A stretch of 64,000 nt of DNA from Sphingobium sp. CAP-1 (GTDB lineage Bacteria; Pseudomonadota; Alphaproteobacteria; Sphingomonadales; Sphingomonadaceae): contig NZ_CP046252.1 in the NCBI RefSeq assembly GCF_009720145.1, positions 682,001 to 746,000 on the forward strand. Reading direction: 5' to 3'. This document shows, piece by piece, positions 1-8,280 of this stretch. Each line of letters starts with the position of its first letter. Positions within the stretch are counted from its first letter, which is position 1. Under the pieces are notes generated by a model. It worked only from the letters and a program-made list of their open reading frames with translations, was not told the DNA's origin and did no database searches. Made by a program: the position numbers and the translations under genes.

Positions 1-138
1 GATGGCGAATATGGCTATTGCGAAGTGACCGGCGAACCGATTTCGCTGGGCCGGCTGGAAGCGCGGCCGATCGCGACCATGACGGTCGAGGCGCAGGAGC
101 GGCACGAGCGGCAGGAAAAGATCTCCCGCGACGATTAA
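1..138 (+). CDS. dksA: DksA/TraR-family zinc-finger transcription factor, 3' end only
   Basis: The window opens inside this gene. Frame 1 is open from the first base and ends in TAA at 136-138, giving the last 45 residues. They read YGYCEVTGEPISLGRL, then ARPIATMTVEAQERHERQEK, which is the conserved C-terminal zinc-finger half and terminal helix of DksA. DksA binds in the RNA polymerase secondary channel and, with ppGpp, adjusts rRNA and amino-acid promoters. The coiled-coil N-terminal part lies outside the window. A PilZ gene follows closely on the same strand. Confidence 0.85.
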   Translation, partial: DGEYGYCEVTGEPISLGRLEARPIATMTVEAQERHERQEKISRDD

Positions 139-207
139 CGCTTTGTCCATCACCCCGCGATTAGGATGACGGTCAATGGACCATTATCTGAGATCGCGGG
201 TTGGCGC

Positions 208-582
208 ATGACTGACGAACGGGATATTTCTGATCGGGGACCGGCGCGCACCGCGCCGCGCGACAGCCTGTTCCTGCTCACCACCCTCAGCACACCGGAC
301 GGCGTGCCGTTGGGCAAGGCGCGCATACGCAACCTGTCGGCGACCGGACTGATGGCGGATTGCGAGCGGGCGGTGCCGGCCGGTGCGCAGATTGTTTGCG
401 AACTGCGGGGCATCGGCCTGGTGGCGGGCACCGTGGCCTGGTCGCGCGGGGACAAGATCGGCCTTTCCTTCGACGAACCGATCGACCCGCAACTGGCGCG
501 CAAGCCTGTCGGCGCCAAATCGTCGCAGCAGGCGATGCCCGATTATCTGCGGATGCATCAGCCCGGCTTGCCGCGCCGCTGA
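208..582 (+). CDS. PilZ-domain protein (c-di-GMP receptor candidate)
   Basis: This is a small cytoplasmic protein of about 124 residues. The PilZ domain covers most of it: an RxxxR motif (RTAPR) near the N-terminus and NLSATG, which fits (D/N)xSxxG, further on. Both c-di-GMP-binding motifs are therefore present. The strand segments that follow (GTVAWSRGDKIGLSFDEPI) are typical of the PilZ barrel. The reading frame is open upstream to an ATG at 166. I chose the ATG at 208 because the conserved part begins right after it and the extra 14 residues look uncharacteristic; neither start has a clear ribosome site. The gene lies some 70 bp after dksA and may be cotranscribed. Its partner is unknown. 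Confidence 0.75.
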   Translation: MTDERDISDRGPARTAPRDSLFLLTTLSTPDGVPLGKARIRNLSATGLMADCERAVPAGAQIVCELRGIGLVAGTVAWSRGDKIGLSFDEPIDPQLARKPVGAKSSQQAMPDYLRMHQPGLPRR

Positions 583-680
583 TTTTTCAGCAGTGGCGCC
601 GCGATAGAAGCCGCTGATTTTTCAGCAGTGGGGCCGCGATAGAAGCCGCTGATTTTTCAGCGTTGGCGCCATGATAAGCC
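576..680 (+). repeat. Three head-to-tail copies of a 35-bp repeat
   Basis: Units lie at 576-610, 611-645 and 646-678, the last about 33 bp long; a fragment (CCGCTGATGG) follows. Each begins CCGCTGATTTTTCAGC. Units 1 and 2 differ by one base; unit 3 has several changes. The stop codon of the PilZ gene (580-582) lies inside unit 1, so the array starts exactly at the gene end. Confidence 0.85.
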
Positions 681-715
681 GCTGATGGCGCAGGATGCCC
701 TGACGGCAAAGAAAG

Positions 716-747
716 AGCCCCGTGACCCATGGTCTACGGGGCTTTTT
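716..747 (+). terminator. Rho-independent terminator after the PilZ gene
   Basis: An 8-bp perfect stem AGCCCCGT (716-723) / ACGGGGCT (736-743) closes a 12-base loop and is followed by TTTTT at 743-747. An A-run on the left side could also make it work weakly on the other strand. Confidence 0.8.
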
Positions 748-845
748 GTTGCGCGTCTGCGCTGCTTCGTTCGCTGATCGGGAGGGTCGGATCAACGGTC
801 TGCGCCGTCTGATCCTGACCTCCTCCCAATATGCCGCGCTGCTTT

Positions 846-1004
846 TCAGTGCTGCGCCGCCATCTCCTCCTTCAACCGCAATTTCTGCTTCTTGAGCGAT
901 GCCACCAGGATTGCGTCGGGCATGGGCCGACTCGACTCCGCCTTGATTCGGGCCTCAAGGCCGGCGTGCTTTGCTGAAAGAGCTGAAACGTGGCTATTTT
1001 CCAT
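846..1004 (-). CDS. YdcH family (DUF465) small protein
   Basis: The product has 52 residues and is predicted to be a helical hairpin. The tail ILVASLKKQKLRLKEEM is the family signature seen in E. coli YdcH. The frame is open upstream to 1046, but the ATG at 1004 has an ideal ribosome site (AAGGAG about 6 bases before), so I start there. It is transcribed away from a second YdcH gene at 1157. The cellular role of the family is not established. Confidence 0.8.
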   Translation of the reverse strand: MENSHVSALSAKHAGLEARIKAESSRPMPDAILVASLKKQKLRLKEEMAAQH

Positions 1005-1156
1005 GACATTCTCCTTACGAGGGTGATGGATGACGAAGTAGATCATGATTCGGATGGCTTGTCTCGCGGCGATTCGCGCTTTGCGATGGGCTGCGCGAAA
1101 ATTTGCGATGGTCCGCGCGTCCCGGCCCGGCTATCAGGGGGCGGACGGACGAGATT

Positions 1157-1372
1157 ATGGGAGCGACAGGCGCGGTGAGCCGGGAAGACATCATGCGCCG
1201 ACTGGAATTGCTGCGGGTCGAGCATCGCGATCTCGACAGTGCGATCGCGGCCCTGATCGATGCGGGTGGCGGCGACCAGATGCAGATTGCGCGGCTCAAG
1301 AAGCGCAAGCTGCGGCTGCGCGATGAAATCGCGGTTCTGGAGGATGCGCTGGTCCCCGACATTATCGCCTGA
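1157..1372 (+). CDS. YdcH family (DUF465) small protein
   Basis: This is a second YdcH-type protein of about 71 residues. It carries the family signature MQIARLKKRKLRLRDEI near its C-terminus and a preceding helix rich in charged residues (RRLELLRVEHRDLDSAI). The frame is open to 1103, but the conserved part starts near the ATG at 1157; the ATG at 1193, just before RRLELL, is also possible. It diverges from the YdcH gene ending at 846, with about 150 bp between their starts. Function unknown. Confidence 0.75.
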   Translation: MGATGAVSREDIMRRLELLRVEHRDLDSAIAALIDAGGGDQMQIARLKKRKLRLRDEIAVLEDALVPDIIA

Positions 1373-1488
1373 TTATTTTCCCTAAGGCGGCGTTAACCGA
1401 TCCCAAATGGGACAGCGGGCGGGATCGGGCCGGGAATCACGCCGCTAACAGGCCTGACAAGATTGCGAAATTATGGCAGCTAAAGTCG

Positions 1489-1968
1489 ATGCAAAGCGCA
1501 GCCTTTCTTGATCGCGGCCTTCATCGGCGTCTGGTCGACGGCCTCTATCTGGAGGCGATGGTCATGGCCGACGAGGCGCGTACCTATTTCGACGGCAGCG
1601 CGTCGCTGGACGATGGCGTCAACGATCCGCTGCGCCGCGTCGCCTTTGCCTGCGAATCGCTGAAGGTCACGACGCGGCTGATGCACATCATTGCATGGCT
1701 GCTCAGCCAGCGTGCGTGGCAGCGCGGCGAGATTGACGACGCCGATCTCGCGGACGAGAAATATCGTCTGGGCCGGGCCACCCAGAGCGACCCGGAACTG
1801 GCCGACAGTTTTCCCTTCACCGCCAGGGCGCTGATCGACGCCAGCCAGGAGTTGTATGAGCGGGTCGCGCGGTTGCAGGAGCGGATGGACCTGATGATGG
1901 GACAGGGCGGGGAGGGCGAACCCGGCCCCGCGCGCGCGCTGCTGGACCGGCTCAGCCAGGCTTTCTGA
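1489..1968 (+). CDS. DUF1465 family protein (RcdA-like)
   Basis: This all-helical cytoplasmic protein of 159 residues matches the DUF1465 pattern: an N-terminal LVDGLYLEAMVMADEARTYF segment, a central helix with ESLKVTTRLMHIIAWLLSQR, and a conserved FTARALIDASQELYERVARL near residue 120. The family includes Caulobacter RcdA, an adaptor that promotes ClpXP degradation of the cell-cycle regulator CtrA. By analogy this protein may be a proteolysis adaptor, but that is inference from family membership. It lies 56 bp before tamA on the same strand. Confidence 0.7.
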   Translation: MQSAAFLDRGLHRRLVDGLYLEAMVMADEARTYFDGSASLDDGVNDPLRRVAFACESLKVTTRLMHIIAWLLSQRAWQRGEIDDADLADEKYRLGRATQSDPELADSFPFTARALIDASQELYERVARLQERMDLMMGQGGEGEPGPARALLDRLSQAF

Positions 1969-2024
1969 TGCCGCTTCCGAACGGGGGCTGGCATTCACGC
2001 CTGATATTGGTCTAGACCGGCCAC

Positions 2025-4067
2025 ATGACCGATGGTTTGCGGATACGACGCCGCGTCTCAGGCCGACCGCACGCCGCCCGGCTCCTGCTTGCGCCGCTCC
2101 TGATCGCTGCGCCATGCCCGGCGTGGGCGCAGGAAACGGCGCCGGTCGACGCAGCGCCGCAGGTCGATCAGCCGCTGGATGCCATGCCGGACATCGGCGT
2201 CGACTGGCCGGACATGGGCCAGCCCGACACGATCGCGCCACTGCCCGCCGATGACGATCAGGCCCATAGTGCCGAGCCGCAGACCCCAGTCCAACCGGAC
2301 GCCGCACCGGTGGAGGAGGCCGCCGCCTTCAGTGATACCGGCGACGAACGCCGCTATACGGTGCAATTGTCCGGCATCGACGCAATCGCCGATGCGCAAT
2401 TCACGCTGCGCTTCGATGAATTGTCCGCGCTGCGCGGCGGACAGGACAAGCCCGCCAACCTTGCCCAGATCAATCGCCGGATGAAGGAAGATGGCGATTT
2501 GCTGCAGCGATTGCTGCGCGCCAAGGGCTATTATGCCGCGCGCGTCCGCAGTGCCGTCGCCGCGCCGCCGCCGGGCAGCGACCGGCTCTCCGTCACCTTC
2601 AATGTCGTGCCGGGAACCCAATATCTGCTCGATTCGGTCGAAGTCAGCGGGCTTGCGGAAACAGGCGACCGCGAAGCCGGTCTGCGTGCGGCCTTCCCGC
2701 CCAAAACGGGCGATCCGGTCGATGCCGACATCATATTGGCGGGTCGCGACGCATTGGCGGCCCGGCTGTCCGAAAGCGGCTTTCCCTTCGCGAAGGTCGA
2801 CGAGCCGGAAGTGCGGATCGACCATGAGGAGCGTCGGGGCGATCTGGACGTGATCGTCACGCCGGGCGGCTTCCGTCGTTTCGGGGCGATCCACATGAAG
2901 GATGATGACCTGTTCAGCGCCCATCATGTGCAGGAAATCGCCCGCTTCGATCCCGGCGACACCTATATGGCGTCCGATGTCGAGGATCTGCGCCGTGCCA
3001 TCGTCGCCACCGGGCTGGTATCTTCGGTGACGCTGACGCCAACGGAGGCCGGCGATGGCGAGCATGTCGATATCGATGTCGACGCCCGCGCGGCCAAGCT
3101 GCGGACGATCGCTGGCGAACTGGGCTATGGCACGGGCGAAGGCTATCGTGCGGAAGTAAGCTGGCAGCACCGCAACCTGTTCCCACCCGAAGGCGCGGTG
3201 ACTCTGCGCGGCGTCATCGGCACGCAGGAGCAGACCGCGTCCTTCACCTATCGCCGCAACAATTTCAAACGGCGCGACAATGTGCTGACCGGCCTGGTGT
3301 CGATCAGCAATATCCGGCGCGACGCCTATGATGCGCGCACCATCACCTTTTCGGGCTATCTGGAGCGGCAGAGCAACATATTGTTCCAGAAGAAATGGGT
3401 CTGGCGCTTTGGTGGCGAACTGATCGCGTCGGATGAAGCCGACGCCTTCAGCAATGGCGATCGTCGCACCTTCCTGATCGGCGCGGTGCCGGTCAGCCTG
3501 ACCTATGACGGCAGCGACGATTTGCTCAATCCCAGCAGGGGTTTCCGGCTGGGCGCGCGGGTCAGCCCCGAACTGTCCTTCCAGAACAAGACTTTCGGCT
3601 ATACTCGCGTACAGGTGGACGGCAGCGTCTATCAGCCGGTGAGCGAGCGGGTGGTGGTCGCCGCCCGCACCCGTTTCGGCACGATCCTGGGGTCTACCGT
3701 CGATCAGATCGCGCCGTCGCGGCGCTTCTACGCCGGCGGCGGCGCATCGGTGCGCGGCTATGGCTATCAGGCGATCGGGCCGCGCTATGGCAGCGACAAT
3801 GATCCGGTCGGCGGCAAGAGCCTGGCCGAATTTTCGCTGGAAACCCGCGTGCGCTTCGGCAATTTCGGGGTCGTGCCCTTTGTCGACGCCGGCAACATCT
3901 CCACCAGCTTCGTGCCGCGCTTCCGCGACCTGCGCCTCGGCGCGGGCATGGGCGTGCGCTATTATAGCAGCTTCGGCCCGATCCGCATCGATGTCGGCAC
4001 TCCGCTCAACCCGCAGTCGGGCGATCCCAAGGTCGCGGTCTATGTCTCGCTGGGGCAGGCCTTCTGA
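2025..4067 (+). CDS. tamA: Autotransporter/translocation assembly outer-membrane protein TamA (BamA superfamily)
   Basis: This is a 680-residue Omp85-type protein. Residues 1-36 form a signal peptide (LLLAPLLIAAPCPAWA). POTRA-type domains follow from about residue 110 to 350, and a C-terminal 16-strand barrel (surface antigen/bac_surface_Ag type) from about 360 to the end. The motif GGGASVRGYGYQAIGPRYG is the barrel lid-lock (VRGY) signature. The chain ends in aromatic GQAF, as expected for a Bam substrate. Its stop codon overlaps the tamB start (TGATG), so the two are translationally coupled. TamA-TamB moves proteins and phospholipids across the envelope. Confidence 0.9.
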   Translation: MTDGLRIRRRVSGRPHAARLLLAPLLIAAPCPAWAQETAPVDAAPQVDQPLDAMPDIGVDWPDMGQPDTIAPLPADDDQAHSAEPQTPVQPDAAPVEEAAAFSDTGDERRYTVQLSGIDAIADAQFTLRFDELSALRGGQDKPANLAQINRRMKEDGDLLQRLLRAKGYYAARVRSAVAAPPPGSDRLSVTFNVVPGTQYLLDSVEVSGLAETGDREAGLRAAFPPKTGDPVDADIILAGRDALAARLSESGFPFAKVDEPEVRIDHEERRGDLDVIVTPGGFRRFGAIHMKDDDLFSAHHVQEIARFDPGDTYMASDVEDLRRAIVATGLVSSVTLTPTEAGDGEHVDIDVDARAAKLRTIAGELGYGTGEGYRAEVSWQHRNLFPPEGAVTLRGVIGTQEQTASFTYRRNNFKRRDNVLTGLVSISNIRRDAYDARTITFSGYLERQSNILFQKKWVWRFGGELIASDEADAFSNGDRRTFLIGAVPVSLTYDGSDDLLNPSRGFRLGARVSPELSFQNKTFGYTRVQVDGSVYQPVSERVVVAARTRFGTILGSTVDQIAPSRRFYAGGGASVRGYGYQAIGPRYGSDNDPVGGKSLAEFSLETRVRFGNFGVVPFVDAGNISTSFVPRFRDLRLGAGMGVRYYSSFGPIRIDVGTPLNPQSGDPKVAVYVSLGQAF

Positions 4068-7000
4068 TGGCGGAGGATGCGCTGGAGCCGCCCCCAACCC
4101 CGGTCGTGCCACCGCCGCCATCAACGCCGCAGCCGCAGCGCGCCTGGGATGGGCGCTGGCAACGCTGGTTGCTGGGCATCATCGCCAGCCTGCTCCTGAT
4201 CGTCGTCGGCGCGCTGGTGTGGCTCGATACCGCGCCCGGCCATCGCTTTCTCGCATCGCGCATCGCCACCATCAAGTCCGGTTCGGGGCTGCGCATCCAT
4301 GTCGACCGGATCGACGGCAGCATCTATCGCAAGGTGGTTTTCCACAATCTGACGCTGGCTGATCCCAGGGGCGTGTTTCTGGACGCGCGCCGGGTCGAGC
4401 TGGACTGGTGGCCCTTCGCCTGGGCGTCGAACCGGCTGGACATCGACCGGCTGGCGATACCGGAAGCGACGCTGCGCAAGCTGCCCAGGCTTAATCCGAC
4501 CGAGCGGCGGGGGGCGATCCTGCCCGGTTTCGACATTCGCCTGATGCAGTTTTCCGTCGGCCGCCTGACCATCGCGCCGGCTGTCACCGGGCGCACGCGG
4601 CTGGCGACGATGGCGGGCGACGCGGATATTCGCGGTGGCCGGGCGATCATCGATCTGTCGACGCGCACGGTGGATGGTGGGGACGTGCTGACCATCGCGC
4701 TCGACAGCCGGCCGGACAAGGATCGCTTCGCGCTGGACGTAACGCTGAATGCGCCGAAGGCTGGCGTGCTGGCGACCATGGCGGGCCTTAAACAGGCGAC
4801 CAATGTGCGGATTGGCGGCAAGGGGCGCTGGAGCCGCTGGGACGGCCGGCTGGCCGCCACGCTGGATGGCAAGCCGGCGGCCGATTTTCTGCTCGCCGCG
4901 CGCGCCGGCGCCTATTCGGCGCGCGGCACGATCGAGGGCGTGGCGATCGCGGGCAATGGCCTGTTGCGCCGCATGGCCGATCCGCGCCTGATGGTGCGCG
5001 CCAGCGGCACCATGGTCGATCGGGTGATCGACGGGCATATGGCGCTGCAATCGGCCGCCTTCGATCTGGACGCCGATGGCGGCATCGACCTGCGCAACAA
5101 TGCGCTCGACAATATGCTGCTGACGCTCAGGCTGGCGCGGCCACAGGCCTTGCTCAAAAATATGCGCGGCAGCGATGTCGCGGCCAGGGTCCGGCTGGAC
5201 GGGCCGCTCGCTGCGCCCGGCTATGAATATCTGCTCACCGCGCGGCAGATCGCTTTCGGCAAGACGGTGATCCATGACGTGCGCGCCGAAGGAAAGGGGC
5301 GTCGCGCCCATAGCGGGCCGTTGCTGATCCCGGTCAGGCTGGGTGCGCGCCGGCTCGACGGGCAGGGCGATCTGGTCGAGGGGATCGTCCGCAATTTCCA
5401 GATCGACGGCATGGTGCAGGTCAAGGGGCAGCAGATCGCCAGTAATCCCATGCCCTTCCGGTCGGACAAGCTGCGCGGAAAGCTGGTGATGCTCGCCGAT
5501 CTCAGGAGCGGCCGCTATGATGTCGGGCTGGACGGGCAACTCAATGGCCTGTTCATCAAGGGACTGGGGATTGTCGACCTGACTTCGAAATTGCGCGCTG
5601 CGCCGCGCTCCGATGGCGGCTTCGGCCTCAGCGGCAATGCGCTGGCGCGGGTGCGGCGGCTGGACAATGATTTTCTGCGGTCGCTGGGCGGCGGATTGCC
5701 GACGGTGCGCAGCGGGCTGGAACTGCTGAAAAATGGCGAACTGGCGCTGACCGGCCTCACGCTGGACGCGCCGCTGCTGACCCTGACCGGCAGCGGCCTT
5801 CGCCATCCCGACCAGACGCTGCATCTGGAGGGGACGGGGCGACACCGGCGCTATGGTCCGCTGCACCTGACGCTGGACGGCCGGATCGAGCGGCCGACGA
5901 TCGACCTGACGCTGCAACGGCCGATGGACGCGCTGGGCCTGCGCGACGTGAAGGCGCATCTGATCCCCGACGCCAATGGCTATAGCTATGTCGCCAATGG
6001 CGGATCGACGCTCGGCCCCTTCACCGGCCGGGGCGTCATCCTGTTGCCGCCGGGCGGGCAGGCGGTGGTACGCGTCGCCAGTCTCGCCGTGTCGGGCGTG
6101 ACCGCCAGCGGCGACATCCGCCCGATCGACGGCGGGCTGGACGGGCAACTGGGCGTCAGCGGGCCGGTGAGCGGCTATATCGGCTTCAAGCCGGTGGACG
6201 ATGTTCAGCAGGTGCAGCTCAAGCTGACCGCCAACGACGCCAGTTTCGACGGGCCGACCATCATCGCGGTGCGGCGCGGGACGCTGGACGGAACGATCCT
6301 GCTCAAGCCGTCGGCCACCACGGTCAACGCCACGGTGCAGGCACGGGGGTTGCGCGTGGGCGGAGTGCTGCTGGGGCGGATGGCCGCCAATGCCGAACTG
6401 ATCGATGGCGTGGGCAAGGTCCGCGCCAGCCTGGCGGGGCAGCGCGGCCGTATCTTCGATATTCAGGGCGAGGCGCAGGTGGAGCCGGATCGCATCCGCC
6501 TGTCGGCGCAGGGGACGATCGACAAGCGCGCCATCCGCCTCAATCGCGCGGCGTTGCTGACCAGGACCGAGGATGGCTGGCGGCTGTCGCCCGCGACCAT
6601 CAACTATGCCGGCGGGTCGCTGCAACTGGCGGGCGAACTGGGCGCCGCCTCGACCCGCATCGAGGCGCGGATGGAGAAATTGCCGCTCTCGCTGCTCGAC
6701 ATCGCTTATGACAATCTGGGGCTGGGCGGTCTTGCCACCGGATCGCTCAGCTATGCCCAGCCGCGCGGCGGCGGCCTGCCCACCGGCAAGGCGGAATTGC
6801 GGGTGCGCGGCCTGTCGCGATCGGGCCTGTCCCTCAGTTCGCGCCCGGTCGATGTCGGCGTCAATGGGGTGCTGACCCAGGACCGGCTGGCGACCCGCAT
6901 GGTGTTCGTCGCCGACGGCAAGACGATCGGCCAGGCGCAGGCGCTGCTCAATCCGCTCGGCAGGGATGGCGGGTTGGTCGAGCGGCTGAACCATGCGCCC

Positions 7001-8278
7001 TTCTTCGCCCAGTTGCGCTACAACGGCACCGCCGACACGCTGTGGCGGCTGACCGGGGTGGAGATTGTCGACATTGGCGGCCCGGTCGCGGTGTCGGCCG
7101 ACATGCGTGGTACGCTGGGTGAGCCGCTCATCACCGGCACCTTCGCCAGCGATAACGCCACGATCAACAGTCCGGTCACGGGGATGCGGCTGAAGGCCGT
7201 CAAGGCGCGGGCGCGCTTTGCCGGGGCGCAACTGGTCTTTTCCAGCTTTTCCGCGACCGCGCAAAATGGCGGAACGGTGAACGGCACCGGCCGCTTCACC
7301 TTCAACGGCATTGGCGGCGTCGGCATGGATCTGGCCTTGCAGGCGGACAATGCCACGGTGCTTGACCGCGATGACATCGCCGCCACCGTCACCGGGCCGA
7401 TCAGCATCCGGTCGGACGGATCGGGGGGGACGATCGGCGGCGACCTGCTGCTCAATCGCAGCCGCTTCACCATGGGCCGCGCCGCCGCGGTCGCCGAAAT
7501 CCCCGAATTGCGCGTGATCGAGATCAACCGCGCTGGTGACGAGATCGAGCGGCCGCGTTCCAGCGTGCCATGGGCGCTGGCGATCAAGGCGCGGGCGCGC
7601 AACCGGCTGGCGGTCAGTGGCCTTGGCATGGAAAGCGAATGGCGCGCGGACCTCAGCATTGGCGGCACCGTGACCAGCCCCGCGCTGGCAGGGACCGCAG
7701 ACCTGCTGACCGGCACCTATGATTTCGCCGGCCGCCGTTTCGACCTGCGCGAAGGCAAGATCCAGTTTGACGGGCGCACCCCGGTCAACCCGACACTGGA
7801 TATCGATGCGGAGGCCAATGTCAGCGATCTGACCGCCACCATCCATGTCGGTGGTACTGGCCTGAAGCCCGACATCACGTTCAGCAGCACGCCCGCCTTG
7901 CCGCAGGACGAACTTCTGTCCCGCATCCTGTTCGGCACGTCGATCACCAATCTGTCCGCGCCCGAAGCATTGCAACTCGCTTCGGCGATCGGTTCGCTTC
8001 AGGGCAAGGGCGGGCTGGACCCGATCAACGCGGTGCGCAAGGCGGCGGGCCTCGACCGGCTGCGCATCATCGCCGCCGATCCGACCCAGGGGCAGGGGAC
8101 GGCGATCGCGGCGGGCAAATATCTGACCCGTAAAACCTATGTCGAGTTGATAACGGACGGGCAGGGTTATAGCGCGACCCGGATCGAATATCAGGTCACG
8201 CGCTGGCTTTCGCTGCTCGGCGCGATCTCCACGCTCGGCCGCGAAAGCGCCAACGTGCGGGTTTCCAGGGACTATTGA
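4067..8278 (+). CDS. tamB: Translocation and assembly module protein TamB (DUF490)
   Basis: A very long protein (1403 residues) with a proline-rich N-terminus and a single membrane anchor at about residues 34-52 (WLLGIIASLLLIVVGALVWL). A long repetitive beta-rich AsmA/TamB-like region spans the periplasm. The C-terminal DUF490 domain (about the last 350 residues) has the conserved run RFDLREGKIQFDGRTPVNP and the motif LSRILFGTSITNLSAPEALQ. It would form a hydrophobic groove bridging inner membrane and TamA. The length is in the usual range for alphaproteobacterial TamB. It overlaps tamA by one base and is followed by sdaA after two bases. Confidence 0.92.
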   Translation: MAEDALEPPPTPVVPPPPSTPQPQRAWDGRWQRWLLGIIASLLLIVVGALVWLDTAPGHRFLASRIATIKSGSGLRIHVDRIDGSIYRKVVFHNLTLADPRGVFLDARRVELDWWPFAWASNRLDIDRLAIPEATLRKLPRLNPTERRGAILPGFDIRLMQFSVGRLTIAPAVTGRTRLATMAGDADIRGGRAIIDLSTRTVDGGDVLTIALDSRPDKDRFALDVTLNAPKAGVLATMAGLKQATNVRIGGKGRWSRWDGRLAATLDGKPAADFLLAARAGAYSARGTIEGVAIAGNGLLRRMADPRLMVRASGTMVDRVIDGHMALQSAAFDLDADGGIDLRNNALDNMLLTLRLARPQALLKNMRGSDVAARVRLDGPLAAPGYEYLLTARQIAFGKTVIHDVRAEGKGRRAHSGPLLIPVRLGARRLDGQGDLVEGIVRNFQIDGMVQVKGQQIASNPMPFRSDKLRGKLVMLADLRSGRYDVGLDGQLNGLFIKGLGIVDLTSKLRAAPRSDGGFGLSGNALARVRRLDNDFLRSLGGGLPTVRSGLELLKNGELALTGLTLDAPLLTLTGSGLRHPDQTLHLEGTGRHRRYGPLHLTLDGRIERPTIDLTLQRPMDALGLRDVKAHLIPDANGYSYVANGGSTLGPFTGRGVILLPPGGQAVVRVASLAVSGVTASGDIRPIDGGLDGQLGVSGPVSGYIGFKPVDDVQQVQLKLTANDASFDGPTIIAVRRGTLDGTILLKPSATTVNATVQARGLRVGGVLLGRMAANAELIDGVGKVRASLAGQRGRIFDIQGEAQVEPDRIRLSAQGTIDKRAIRLNRAALLTRTEDGWRLSPATINYAGGSLQLAGELGAASTRIEARMEKLPLSLLDIAYDNLGLGGLATGSLSYAQPRGGGLPTGKAELRVRGLSRSGLSLSSRPVDVGVNGVLTQDRLATRMVFVADGKTIGQAQALLNPLGRDGGLVERLNHAPFFAQLRYNGTADTLWRLTGVEIVDIGGPVAVSADMRGTLGEPLITGTFASDNATINSPVTGMRLKAVKARARFAGAQLVFSSFSATAQNGGTVNGTGRFTFNGIGGVGMDLALQADNATVLDRDDIAATVTGPISIRSDGSGGTIGGDLLLNRSRFTMGRAAAVAEIPELRVIEINRAGDEIERPRSSVPWALAIKARARNRLAVSGLGMESEWRADLSIGGTVTSPALAGTADLLTGTYDFAGRRFDLREGKIQFDGRTPVNPTLDIDAEANVSDLTATIHVGGTGLKPDITFSSTPALPQDELLSRILFGTSITNLSAPEALQLASAIGSLQGKGGLDPINAVRKAAGLDRLRIIAADPTQGQGTAIAAGKYLTRKTYVELITDGQGYSATRIEYQVTRWLSLLGAISTLGRESANVRVSRDY

Positions 8279-8280
8279 GC

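Noticed and set aside
576..680. Tandem 35-bp units considered as a CRISPR array
   Set aside because: Units are directly adjacent with no variable spacers and no cas genes nearby.
4121..7975. A 1284-codon open frame on the minus strand opposite tamB
   Set aside because: It lacks domains, is rich in Arg/Gln/His/Asp, and mirrors tamB codon bias in GC-rich DNA; tamB is clearly the real gene.
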